64,000 nt of DNA from Streptomyces hawaiiensis (GTDB lineage Bacteria; Actinomycetota; Actinomycetes; Streptomycetales; Streptomycetaceae), in NCBI RefSeq assembly GCF_004803895.1, contig NZ_CP021978.1, positions 496,001-560,000 of the forward strand, written 5' to 3'. The translations under genes were made by a program, and so were the position numbers. Under the pieces are notes generated by a model that saw only the letters and a program-made list of their open reading frames with translations, had not been told where the DNA came from and made no database searches. Shown in pieces: positions 53,131 through 61,489 of this stretch. Positions within the stretch are counted from its first letter, which is position 1. The number at the start of each line of letters is the position of its first letter.

Positions 53131-55377
53131 GTGAGGGCAGCGGGACGCGCGGTGCGGGCACGACTGCGGGACCGGGTCGCGGCGTCCGACCCCGGGCTGC
53201 TGCGTCTGACGGCCGGGCTGCGGACGGTCGGCGCGATCGCCCTCACCCTGGCCGTGCTCTCCCTGCTGGGGGCCGATGTGCACCTTCTGGTGGCGGGGGC
53301 CATGGCGGCGATGGTCGCCACCTTCGCCATCCGGGAGAAGCAGCTCGGCGCTCAGGCCGTGACGCTGGCCCTGGGGCTGCCGGTGGCCCTGGCCTCGGTG
53401 TCCCTGGGGGCGGTGCTCAACACGCGTCTCGTCGTCTTCGGTGACGCCTTCTTCGTCGTCCTGATCTTCTGCGCGGTCTACGGCCGCCGGTTCGGCGACC
53501 GGGGCACCGCTCTGGGGATGATCGGGTTCCAGGTCTACTTCCTGTCCCTGTTCGTCGGCGCCACCGTCTCGACGCTGCCCGCGCTGTGCGGTGCCATGGC
53601 CCTGGCGTTCTGCTCCAGTGCCCTGATGCGCTTCGCGGTCGTGCCCGCGACGCCCACGGGTGTGCTGCTGCGGCTGCGGCTGGCCTTCCGTGCCCGGCTG
53701 GCCCAGCTGGTGTCCGCCCAGCTCGAACTCCTCGACGCCGGCGCGGAGGAGATGGACAAGGCGCTAAAGGCCGTGCGGGAGGGCACCGCGCGGCTGCACG
53801 AGACGGCGATGATGATCCAGGGGCGGCTGGAGGAGGGCACACCGGACGAGTCGGCGGCGCGGCTGGTGCAGCGCAGGATCGCCGACGCCGAGATCGCCGC
53901 CGAGCGGCTCGGACTGCTGCTGCTGACCGCCCGCAGTGCCGAACGGGCCGACACACTCACCCTGCACCTGCCGGGCGCGCCCGCCCCCTTGGTTTCCGGG
54001 CCGGCCGTGCCGGACGAGGCGGGCGCCACACTCCGCCGTGATCTGCAGGCGCTGCACGCCCTGGTGCTGCGGGCGGGCAGCGGTGACACGGGCACCGGGC
54101 TGGCCCATGTGCGCAACCGGCTCCTCGGCTACCGGGACGAGGAGAACCTGCCGCCCGCGTCGGCCGCCGTCCAGGACGTCTTCCGTGGCATCGGCGAGTC
54201 GGCCCGTGCGGTGCTCGGGCTGCGGATCGCGCTGGACGGGCCGCAGGACGAGTCGGACGACACCCCCGCGACGGCCCGCTCGCGCGAGGAACTGGACGCC
54301 GAGGACGCCGCGATCGACGGCGGCGGCGAGGAGACGGCGCAGGAGGAGGAGACGGGTCTGCGGCGGCCCACCACGCGTGCGGCCGTGCAGGTCGCCGTCG
54401 GGTCCTCGCTGGCCATCGTGGGCGGTGAGCTGCTGTCCACGCAGCGCTGGTACTGGGCGGTGCTGACGTGCTGGATCGTTTTCCTCAACACCGCGTCGAC
54501 GGGCGAGATCCTGGTCAAGGGGTACCGGCGGTTGCTGGGCACGGTGTTCGGCGTGGTGGCCGGCATCGTCCTGGCGGGACTGGTCGGCCGGCACACCTGG
54601 ACGGCGTTCGCCCTGGTCCTGGTGCTGATCTTCGCGATGTTCTACGTGGCGCCGCTGTCGTACACGCTGATGTCGTTCTTCGTGACGGCGATGCTGGGGC
54701 TGCTGTACACGCTGCTGCACACCTACAGCCTCGATGTGCTCGTGCTGCGGATCGAGGAGACGGCGCTCGGCGCGGTCTGCGGGGTGGTCGCGGCGGCGCT
54801 GGTCCTGCCGGTGCGGACGGATCGCCGTACGAACGAACTGCTCGGCACCGTGCTGGAGCGGCTGGCCGAGGTCACCGAGGCCGCGGTCGGCCAGCTCAGC
54901 GGCGGACCGGTGGACGAGCTGCTGGACAAGGCGCGCGACCTGGACCAGGCGCTGGCCGATCTGCGGGCCGCGACCCAGCCGCTGATCCACCCGGTCACAC
55001 CGCTGCGGACCCGGCGTCACACGGCCCGGTACGTGGTGGCGCTGCTGGAGACGTGCGCATATCACGCGCGGACGCTGGCGGCGACCGCCGAGCTGCTGCC
55101 CACGCATCCCTCGATCGCGGCGGACCCGCGGCTGCGCGGGGCCGCCGGGCGCACGGTGCGCAACATCGAGACCATCGCGGCCCGGGTGGCCGACGAGCAC
55201 GCGGGCGTGCGGGTCGAGACCGGGCCGAGCATCGCCTCCCTGCTGGGCTCCGATGCCGGAACGCCGCGCTACGGCCGGATCACCGACCGCGTGCTGCGGC
55301 ATCTGGAGCGGCTGGACGAGGCCGTGGTGGGCCTCGCCCGGCCGCTGGATGTGCCGGTGGCGGCGCCCCAGGGGTGA
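53131..55377 (+). CDS. FUSC-family membrane protein (aromatic acid exporter-like)
   Basis: The 748-residue protein has the fusaric-acid-resistance layout: an N-terminal block of about six helices (25-165), a long charged cytoplasmic stretch (165-405) with an acidic EE-rich patch, a second block of six helices (about 415-565, starting STQRWYWAVLTCWIVFLNT) and a helical tail. Such proteins export aromatic acids or contribute to envelope stress tolerance. The GTG start is my best choice; GGGAGAGA is some 15 nt upstream. It converges on the acidic hypothetical gene. Confidence 0.85.
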   Translation: MRAAGRAVRARLRDRVAASDPGLLRLTAGLRTVGAIALTLAVLSLLGADVHLLVAGAMAAMVATFAIREKQLGAQAVTLALGLPVALASVSLGAVLNTRLVVFGDAFFVVLIFCAVYGRRFGDRGTALGMIGFQVYFLSLFVGATVSTLPALCGAMALAFCSSALMRFAVVPATPTGVLLRLRLAFRARLAQLVSAQLELLDAGAEEMDKALKAVREGTARLHETAMMIQGRLEEGTPDESAARLVQRRIADAEIAAERLGLLLLTARSAERADTLTLHLPGAPAPLVSGPAVPDEAGATLRRDLQALHALVLRAGSGDTGTGLAHVRNRLLGYRDEENLPPASAAVQDVFRGIGESARAVLGLRIALDGPQDESDDTPATARSREELDAEDAAIDGGGEETAQEEETGLRRPTTRAAVQVAVGSSLAIVGGELLSTQRWYWAVLTCWIVFLNTASTGEILVKGYRRLLGTVFGVVAGIVLAGLVGRHTWTAFALVLVLIFAMFYVAPLSYTLMSFFVTAMLGLLYTLLHTYSLDVLVLRIEETALGAVCGVVAAALVLPVRTDRRTNELLGTVLERLAEVTEAAVGQLSGGPVDELLDKARDLDQALADLRAATQPLIHPVTPLRTRRHTARYVVALLETCAYHARTLAATAELLPTHPSIAADPRLRGAAGRTVRNIETIAARVADEHAGVRVETGPSIASLLGSDAGTPRYGRITDRVLRHLERLDEAVVGLARPLDVPVAAPQG

Positions 55378-55404
55378 GAGTCGCCCCAGGAGTGCCGCTG
55401 CCCG

Positions 55405-55845
55405 TCAGAAGTCCGTGGGCAGTCCGCTCACCTCGGCGATGCCGCGCAGCTCCTCGGTCTGCTTGTGCCGGTCCCGGATGTAGTCGGCTATCTCGCCGAG
55501 TCGCTCGGGGTCGGACGCGGTGGTGGCGTCCGTGACGATCCTGACCGGGCCGGTGTCGTCGACGTCGAGTTCGACCACTTCGTTGTCCAGGCGGCCGGTG
55601 ACGGCGGTGGCGATGACGAGCGCCACCTCGTCGCGGACCTCCTGGGGAAGTTCGTCGTTGGCCCCGGAGTCGAGCGCGAAGTCGAGGCTGGACAGGCGTT
55701 CCTCTTCGATCGCCTCGAGGACCGGTTCCACCGCGCGCATCAGAAGGCGGTAGTCCTCGGTGTCCATCCGGATGCGCAGGAGGTCCAGGTACATGTCCAC
55801 GGGCCGGCCATCGCCATGCGGAATCTCGGAATCGCTCATTCGCAC
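55405..55845 (-). CDS. acidic conserved hypothetical protein
   Basis: The 146-residue acidic protein has no membrane segment or signal. It is mostly helical (MDTEDYRLLMRAVEPVLEAI; then ELPQEVRDEVALVIATAV; then ERLGEIADYIRDRHKQTEEL) with a central strand pair around VVELDVDDTGPVRIV. I recognise no family. A GTG (55845) with GGGGA upstream or an ATG two codons later may be the start. It is last in the leftward stress cluster. Confidence 0.65.
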   Translation of the reverse strand: MRMSDSEIPHGDGRPVDMYLDLLRIRMDTEDYRLLMRAVEPVLEAIEEERLSSLDFALDSGANDELPQEVRDEVALVIATAVTGRLDNEVVELDVDDTGPVRIVTDATTASDPERLGEIADYIRDRHKQTEELRGIAEVSGLPTDF

Positions 55846-55867
55846 CGTGTTCCCCGCAAGACGCGAC

Positions 55868-56704
55868 TCAGACGCGTCGCCACCGGGCCATGGCGAAGGA
55901 GAACACTCCGAAGAGCACCAGACCGGCCGCGACGCAAACCAGCAGCCAGGGGCCGAGGGGGGTGTCGGCGAAGGAGCGCAGGGTGTCGTCCAGGCCCTTG
56001 GCCCGGTCGGGTTCGTAGTCGACGGCGGCGCGGACGGCGAAGACCCCGGCCACCGCGAAGACCAGCCCGCGGGCCGCGCCGCCGGCCACGCCGGTGACGT
56101 CCACCAGCTGCCGCGTCCGGTGGCTCATCTGACCCAGCCGGAGCTTGTCGTGGTACTTGCGCAGCACCGCGCGTACGGCGATCCAGCCGCCGGCCACGAC
56201 GATCGCGACCCCGGCGGCACCGACCAGCCACTGGCCTGCGGGTATCTCCAGAATCCTGGCCGTGGCGTCCCGGGACTGCTGGTCGCTGGATCCGCCGCTC
56301 TGATGGCGGCTGACCGCGAACGACAGTACCGAGTACGCGACGAAGACGTAGAAGGCGAAGCGGGCCGTTGCCATCAGGCGCTTGCGTGCGCTGCGGCCGT
56401 CCTTGCCGACCGAGCCGAAGAGCGCCTCGGACAGCCGCCACAGGGCCATTCCGACGAGCCCGATGCCCAGCGCCCACAGCAGCACCGCACCGAACGGCTT
56501 CTGCGCCAGTTCCTGCAGCGCTCCCCCGCGGTCGGCCTGCCGGCCGGTGCCGCCGAAGGCGATCTGCAGGGCCAGCGCCCCGACGAGCAGATAGATCACG
56601 CCCCGGGCGGCGAAACCCGCCCGGGCCGCCCCCTCGGTCACCGAGCCCCGCGCCATCCGCCGCGCCCGGAACCGGCCGCTCTGTGCCATCGCACTCGTGT
56701 TCAT
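55868..56704 (-). CDS. DUF1206 integral membrane protein
   Basis: The 278-residue protein contains three repeats of a two-helix unit with the DUF1206 pattern (RAGFAARGVIYLLVGALAL; TARFAFYVFVAYSVL; GGAARGLVFAVAGVFAVRAA), giving six membrane spans. The function is unknown. The ATG at 56704 has GGGAGG 5 nt upstream; the frame extends further without a site. It lies in the leftward group below the second sigma gene, separated from DUF5133 by 248 bp in which I see no clear promoter. Confidence 0.87.
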   Translation of the reverse strand: MNTSAMAQSGRFRARRMARGSVTEGAARAGFAARGVIYLLVGALALQIAFGGTGRQADRGGALQELAQKPFGAVLLWALGIGLVGMALWRLSEALFGSVGKDGRSARKRLMATARFAFYVFVAYSVLSFAVSRHQSGGSSDQQSRDATARILEIPAGQWLVGAAGVAIVVAGGWIAVRAVLRKYHDKLRLGQMSHRTRQLVDVTGVAGGAARGLVFAVAGVFAVRAAVDYEPDRAKGLDDTLRSFADTPLGPWLLVCVAAGLVLFGVFSFAMARWRRV

Positions 56705-56952
56705 GTGGACCTCCCGGGAGTCCGGATGCCCCGGGTCGGCGTCCACACACCCGGCGCAGCCTCCGGACCAGGGGATTCCAGTTCCAGGCCGGGCGCTGTC
56801 CCTCCAGCGGCGCGGTTCACCAGGACGCCGGCCGGCGTGTGCGGCTTGAGTTGCGCCGGTGGCAGGACGCGACCGGGCCCGGCCTCGGCTTCCGCCGTGG
56901 CCGGGCCCTCGTTCCGCCTCGTCTTCCCCGTCGCGTCAGTGGCGCACGCGGA

Positions 56953-57216
56953 TCAGGCGGGCTCCGTGACCGCCATGCGCTGTCCGGTCGTCGCCGCAAC
57001 GGGTTCGCGGACCGGTGCGGGTGCGGTCGCGAGCCACTGGTGGGCGGCTTCCAGGGCGCGCTTGACGTCCCGGGTGCCGGTGGACACACACAACGTGTAC
57101 GCCAGGTCGCGTGCCCTGGGATTCGACTCCGCCGGCCCGCGGGCGGCCTCGGCGGCCGCCAGGGCCTCGTACTCGTCGACGAGTCGGCGCAGCACGGCGG
57201 GGTGGGGCCTCAGCAT
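56953..57216 (-). CDS. DUF5133 protein
   Basis: The 87-residue protein has the DUF5133 pattern: LRPHPAVLRRLVDEYEAL, ARDLAYTLCVSTGTRDVKRALEAA and an Ala/Pro/Val-rich end. It shares the YTLCV core with the protein at 33.4 kb. The start is 28 bp after the sigma stop with GAGGAG upstream, so it is probably co-transcribed with the sigma gene. The function is unknown. Confidence 0.8.
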   Translation of the reverse strand: MLRPHPAVLRRLVDEYEALAAAEAARGPAESNPRARDLAYTLCVSTGTRDVKRALEAAHQWLATAPAPVREPVAATTGQRMAVTEPA

Positions 57217-57244
57217 GGTCGTTCGCTCCTCTGGGGTCGGATGG

Positions 57245-58108
57245 TCAGGCCGTCGTGGAGGGGTCACCGCTTCCCCGGTTGCCCGTCCGCTGCCCCAGGA
57301 CCTCGTCGCGCACGCGGGCGCAGCTACGGCTGATGAGGCGGGAGACGTGCATCTGGGAGATGCCGAGGTGGTCGGCGATGCGGCTCTGGGTCATGTCCTC
57401 GAAGAAGCGCATGTAGAGGATGGCCCGTTCGCGTTCCGGCAGCCGGCGCAGGCCCTCCTTGGCGGACTCGCGGTCCACGACGATGTCGTAGGACGAGTCG
57501 GCCGCGCCGAGGGTGTCCGCGAGGCTGTAGCCGTCGTCGTCGGACGAGAGCTCGGCGTCCAGCGACAGGGTGCTGAAGCTGTCCAGGGCCTCGAGCCCGG
57601 CGTTGACCTCTTCCTCGGTCAGGCCGGTGTGGGTGGCGATGTCCGCCACGGACGGCTCGGGGCTGCCCGGGTTCTGGGTGAGCTCGCGGCGTGCCACTCG
57701 CACCTTGTTGCGCAGCTCCTGCACGCGGCGGGGGACTCGCAGGGCCCACATGCGGTCCCGGAAGTGCCGCTTGACCTCGCCGGTGATGGTGGGGACGGCG
57801 TAGCTTTCGAAGGCACCCCGGCTCAGGTCGAACCGGTCGATGGCCTTGACCAAGCCCAGTGCGGCGACCTGCCGGAGATCCTCGATCGACTCTCCGCGGT
57901 CGCGGAAGCGGCCGGCGATGCGGTGGGCCATGGGCAGCCACAGGGTGACCAGTTCGTCGCGGACGGCCTCCCGCTCGGGACCCTCTTCCAGCTCCGCCAT
58001 CCGGGCGAAGAGGGCGGCGGTGTCGGGGGCGTCGTCGTGACGCCGCCGGGAAGCGGTGGTCGTCGTTTCGGGCGTGCCGGGACGATGGGTGGGCGTTTCG
58101 ATGAGCAT
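57245..58108 (-). CDS. RNA polymerase sigma factor, SigB/SigF family (second copy)
   Basis: The 287-residue sigma factor is closely related to the one at 28 kb. It has IEDLRQVAALGLVKAIDRFDLS and FESYAVPTITGEVKRHFRDR in region 2, VPRRVQELRNKVRVARREL in region 3, and MTQSRIADHLGISQMHVSRLI in region 4. It has a longer Thr-rich N-terminus and a 20-residue tail. The ATG has AGGAG upstream. An RsbW-type gene lies 201 bp upstream in the same direction and is the obvious anti-sigma partner. Gene order recalls S. coelicolor sigM, from memory. Confidence 0.92.
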   Translation of the reverse strand: MLIETPTHRPGTPETTTTASRRRHDDAPDTAALFARMAELEEGPEREAVRDELVTLWLPMAHRIAGRFRDRGESIEDLRQVAALGLVKAIDRFDLSRGAFESYAVPTITGEVKRHFRDRMWALRVPRRVQELRNKVRVARRELTQNPGSPEPSVADIATHTGLTEEEVNAGLEALDSFSTLSLDAELSSDDDGYSLADTLGAADSSYDIVVDRESAKEGLRRLPERERAILYMRFFEDMTQSRIADHLGISQMHVSRLISRSCARVRDEVLGQRTGNRGSGDPSTTA

Positions 58109-58309
58109 GCGGATTCGCTCCTGAACGGTGGTTTCAGGGACTGACCGCGGGAAGGTCGCTGCCCGGATGCGCCTGGACGGCCTCCGGGGCAGTCATACCG
58201 CTCCCGCTGGCGCGCCTCCGGTCCGAAGCACGAAACTGCGTCTGCCCTGCCCCCGGTGGTACAAACTCCGCTTTGCTGAGCAATCTGTCGGGCACCGGCT
58301 CACGGGGGT

Positions 58310-58744
58310 TCAGGACAGGGGTACGACAGCGGTGATGCACTTGCCCCCGGCGGGCAGGTCCGACACCCGGACGTCGCGCGCGAGCCGGCAGACGATGGGC
58401 CAGCCGTGGCCGCCGTGCCGCATCCGTCCGTGCGGGTCGGTGCGTGGCACGGTCACGGGCAGCGCGTCACTGCGGTCGCTCACCGAAACGCGCACACCGG
58501 GGCCGTCGACGTCCACCTGGAAGTCGGTGACACCGCCGCCGTGCAGGATCGCGTTGGTCGTCAGTTCCGACGCGACGAGCAGCGCGTCGGACAGGGCGTC
58601 GGTGTCGCACGGGGTGTGGGTGGTCCGGCAGCGTTCGGCCACGGCTCGCTCCACGGCCCGGCGCGCCTCGGCGGGTTTGCACGGCCGGGCGCGGTGAGCG
58701 CCGGGCGGCTCGAATACGGATTCGATCATGTGCTCCTCGCACAT
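58310..58744 (-). CDS. anti-sigma factor kinase, RsbW-type HATPase (second copy)
   Basis: The 144-residue HATPase_c_2 protein has LVASELTTNAILHGGGV (Asn64), VSVSDRSD (Asp90) and GGHGWPIVCRLA (111-122), with GGKCITAVVP closing the fold. The upstream ATG (GGGAG 7 nt before it) is preferred over an in-frame ATG at codon 6. It should bind the sigma factor encoded just downstream. The 201 bp between the two hold no convincing SigB-type promoter. Confidence 0.87.
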   Translation of the reverse strand: MCEEHMIESVFEPPGAHRARPCKPAEARRAVERAVAERCRTTHTPCDTDALSDALLVASELTTNAILHGGGVTDFQVDVDGPGVRVSVSDRSDALPVTVPRTDPHGRMRHGGHGWPIVCRLARDVRVSDLPAGGKCITAVVPLS

Positions 58745-59016
58745 TCTGCAGCTCCCTGTCAGCACAGACGGATTCCGGGTCCGGACCGCGTTCCGCGGCT
58801 TGCCCGCACGGGACTGCCCGGGGGCCCGCGGACCCGCTGCTTGCCTCGACCTGCCGCGGCGTTCGGGGCGCGCATCGCGCGAGCGCCGCAGTCCTACTCT
58901 TCGGCTCACCTCTCCCCGCACCTGCAAACCTCCGGTGCGGCCGCAAGGCCCGAGAAGCACCTCGAACGGCCGTGAGCCGGTGCCATCTCCGCGCGCTGGG
59001 CGGGTACGCGGTGTGC

Positions 59017-59238
59017 ATGACGGATGTAGTGGATTCGGACGAGTTGCTGCGGCGCATCCAGCGGGCCAGGGAGTGCGCGGCGCAGGAGGAGCGGACGTGG
59101 CGGACCAGGAGCGAGGAACTGGACGCGACCGACCCGCAAGGGGCCCGGGACGCGACCGTGCGGCGGATGTCCTACGAAGCGGTGCTGCGGGTGCTGGACG
59201 AGATCGTGAGCCCGGGCAAACACGCGCCTGAGGGCTGA
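59017..59238 (+). CDS. small hypothetical protein
   Basis: The 73-residue charged, helical protein (SDELLRRIQRARECAAQEER, then VRRMSYEAVLRVLDEIV) has Streptomyces-like codon bias in this frame. No ribosome-binding site is clear, and an in-frame upstream start exists at 58972. I recognise no domain. The preceding 272 bp (58745-59016) contain nothing I can name. Confidence 0.5.
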   Translation: MTDVVDSDELLRRIQRARECAAQEERTWRTRSEELDATDPQGARDATVRRMSYEAVLRVLDEIVSPGKHAPEG

Positions 59239-59285
59239 CCGGGTGGGGCCGGATTGCTGGGGCACACGCCGGGAACCCGGTGCGC

Positions 59286-60755
59286 ATGACAGTCGACCAC
59301 ACGCGAGCACCGGTTCTGGAAGCCCTCGACGAGTACCGACGCAAGGGGCATCTGTCGTTCACGCCGCCCGGGCACAAGCAGGCCCGCGGCGCTGATCCGG
59401 CGGTCCGGGAGATCCTCGGTGACGCGGTGTTCCACGGGGACGTGCTGGCCTCGGGTGGTCTGGACGACCGGCTCACCCGGGGCCGGGTGCTGCAACGGGC
59501 CCAGGAGCTGATGGCCGACGCGGTGCACGCCGCGCACACGTTCTTCAGCACGTGCGGCAGTTCCCTGTCGGTGAAGGCCGCGATGCTGTCGGTCGCGGGG
59601 CCGCACGAGAAGCTGCTGGTCGGGCGCGACGCCCACAAGTCGGTGGTGGCGGGGCTGATCATCTCCGGTATCGAGCCCGTCTGGGTCGAGCCCCGGTGGG
59701 ATGCCGAGCGGAATCTCGCTCATCCCCCGTCCGCCGAGGAGTTCGACCGGGCTTTCGACGCGCATCCGGACGCGCGCGGCGCGCTGGTCACGAGTCCCAC
59801 GCCGTACGGCGGCTGCGCGGACCTGCGGGCGATCGCCGACGTGTGTCACCGGCGCTCACGGCCGCTGATCGTCGACGAGGCGTGGGGTGCGCATCTGCCG
59901 TTCCACCCCGGCCTGCCGTCCTGGGCGATGGACGCGGGCGCGGACATCTGCGTGACCAGCATCCACAAGATGGGCAGCGGTCTGGAGCAGGGCTCGGTCT
60001 TCCATCTCCAGGGCGATCTGGTGCCGCCGGAGCTGCTGGGGATGCGGGCGGACCTGCTGGGGACCACGAGCCCCTCGGTGCTGATCTTCGCGGGCCTGGA
60101 CGGCTGGCGGCGGCAGATGGCGCTGCACGGCAAGGAACTGATGGGCGGTGCGCTGGACCTCGCGGCCGAGACCCGGGCCGCCATCGAGGAGATCGACGGA
60201 CTGCACGTCAACGACCGGGACGACTTCTGCGGTCCGGGCCTGTCCGACGACCTCGACCCGCTGCCGGGCGTCATCGACCTCACCGGACTGGGGATCACGG
60301 GTTTCCAGGCGGCGGACTGGCTGCGCGAGCACCGGCACATCGACGCGCACCTGGTGGACCACCGCCGCATCGGTGCTCAGATCACCCATGGCGACGACCG
60401 GGAGACCACGGGGCAGTTGCTGGAGGCGCTGCGGGACCTCGCGCGGGCGGCGCGCGATCTGCCCAGGGCGCCGAGGGTGGAGGTGCCGTCGCCGGCGGAG
60501 CTGCGGATGGAGCAGGCGGTGCTGCCCCGGGACGCGTTCTTCGGCCCGGCCGAGACCGTGCCGGTGGCGGAGGCGGCCGGGCGGGTCGCGGCCGAGATGA
60601 TCACGCCGTATCCCCCCGGCATCCCCGCGGTCCTCCCGGGCGAACGCCTCACCGAGCCGGTGCTGGCGTACCTGCGGACGGGGCTGGAGGCGGGCATGCA
60701 CCTGCCTGACCCCGAGGACCCGGAGCTGGAGACGGTCCGGGTGCTCGCGCGATGA
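59286..60755 (+). CDS. Orn/Lys/Arg decarboxylase family protein (PLP-dependent)
   Basis: The 489-residue fold-type-I enzyme resembles Bacillus SpeA/YaaO-type decarboxylases. It has FTPPGHKQARGADP at the N-terminus, FFSTCGSSLSVKAAM and GRDAHKSVVAGLI for PLP binding, PLIVDEAWGAHLPFHP with the pyridine-N Asp, and SIHKMGSGLEQGS with the Schiff-base Lys. A C-terminal domain follows (AAEMITPYPPGIPAVLPGE). The substrate is likely arginine, lysine or ornithine. Start ATG 59286 or GTG 59280. A 10 bp hairpin follows the stop. Confidence 0.9.
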   Translation: MTVDHTRAPVLEALDEYRRKGHLSFTPPGHKQARGADPAVREILGDAVFHGDVLASGGLDDRLTRGRVLQRAQELMADAVHAAHTFFSTCGSSLSVKAAMLSVAGPHEKLLVGRDAHKSVVAGLIISGIEPVWVEPRWDAERNLAHPPSAEEFDRAFDAHPDARGALVTSPTPYGGCADLRAIADVCHRRSRPLIVDEAWGAHLPFHPGLPSWAMDAGADICVTSIHKMGSGLEQGSVFHLQGDLVPPELLGMRADLLGTTSPSVLIFAGLDGWRRQMALHGKELMGGALDLAAETRAAIEEIDGLHVNDRDDFCGPGLSDDLDPLPGVIDLTGLGITGFQAADWLREHRHIDAHLVDHRRIGAQITHGDDRETTGQLLEALRDLARAARDLPRAPRVEVPSPAELRMEQAVLPRDAFFGPAETVPVAEAAGRVAAEMITPYPPGIPAVLPGERLTEPVLAYLRTGLEAGMHLPDPEDPELETVRVLAR

Positions 60756-60786
60756 CCCGGGCGTGAATCAGGTCACGCAACCCGGT

Positions 60787-60810
60787 CCAGGGGGCGCGCA
60801 CGCCCCCTGG
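60787..60810. terminator. hairpin after the decarboxylase gene
   Basis: CCAGGGGGCG and CGCCCCCTGG are exact 10 bp inverted repeats with a CGCA loop, 31 bp after the stop codon. It probably terminates the decarboxylase transcript. Confidence 0.65.
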
Positions 60811-60828
60811 ATGGTTTACGGTTCATTC

Positions 60829-60913
60829 ATACGTGGTGACGGAGTCGACTGCTCGTCCTCCGCACCACCGCTTACGGCCCTGGCTGGTCTCCCCCGTCCA
60901 GCCAGGGCTTTTT
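60829..60913 (+). ncRNA. candidate small RNA or attenuated leader
   Basis: TACGGT (60817-60822) is a possible -10, giving a start near 60829. A hairpin follows at 60833-60868 (GTGGTG-A-CGGAG pairing with CTCCG-CACCAC, one bulged A, 13 nt loop). A textbook Rho-independent terminator comes next (60877-60908: 11 bp stem, 10 nt loop, then TTTTT to 60913), rare in this genome type. The result would be an ~85 nt stable RNA. Because the next start codon is at 61030, it may instead be an attenuated leader of the cNMP-binding gene. No tRNA-like fold is seen. Confidence 0.55.
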
Positions 60914-61029
60914 CATGCCCGGACCGCCTGTCGGAAGAAGTCTTGTACGCCGAGGTGCCCACGGCCCCGCCAGCGGCTGAAATGGGCTTAGGACAGCACC
61001 GCAGGCAACCGCCCGGCGAGGAGCTCCGC

Positions 61030-61485
61030 ATGACCAAAGCGATCAAACTCCTGACCGCCCTGCCTCCGCCCCAGCGGCAGCGTCTGATGACGCTCGCCCG
61101 GGAGGTGTCCTTCCCCGAGGACGCCCGGATCTTCGAGGCGGACGGCGCGGCCGACCGCTTCTGGGTCATCCGCTCCGGCGCCGTCTCCCTGGACCAGCAG
61201 GTGAATTCCCTGCAGCGGGTGACCGTGGCCAGCCTCGGCGCGGGCGACCTGCTCGGCTGGTCGTGGCTGTTCCCGCCCTACACCTGGGACTTCGGTGCGG
61301 TGGCGTTCAGCCCGGTGCGGGCCTACGAGTTCGACGCGGGGGCCGTGCTGGGGCTGTGCGGGGAGGACCCGGAGCTGGGGATGATGCTGGTGCGGAACGT
61401 CGCCGAGGTGCTCGCGCACCGGCTGGAGATGACCCGGGGCAAGCTGATGGAGCAGTACACGCTGCACCGGCGCGGAGTCCTGTGA
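61030..61485 (+). CDS. stand-alone cyclic-nucleotide-binding domain protein
   Basis: The 151-residue protein is one cNMP-binding beta-roll (IFEADGAADRFWVIRSGAVSL, then TVASLGAGDLLGWSWLFPPY, then VRAYEFDAG) plus a C-terminal dimer-like helix (MLVRNVAEVLAHRLEMTRGKL). There is no Crp-type helix-turn-helix after it, so it is not a DNA-binding regulator by itself. The phosphate-binding cassette is atypical (GDLLGWSW for GE-L-A-RxA). The ATG has GAGGAG upstream. A terminator-ended RNA precedes it. Confidence 0.82.
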   Translation: MTKAIKLLTALPPPQRQRLMTLAREVSFPEDARIFEADGAADRFWVIRSGAVSLDQQVNSLQRVTVASLGAGDLLGWSWLFPPYTWDFGAVAFSPVRAYEFDAGAVLGLCGEDPELGMMLVRNVAEVLAHRLEMTRGKLMEQYTLHRRGVL

Positions 61486-61489
61486 GACG

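Noticed and set aside
56705..56800. SigB-type promoter before DUF1206
   Set aside because: GGGTGT is present on the minus strand, but no GNNT occurs 14-16 nt upstream.
60829..60913. tRNA gene
   Set aside because: Two hairpins and a T-tail are present but no acceptor/anticodon/T-arm arrangement; kept as candidate sRNA/leader instead.
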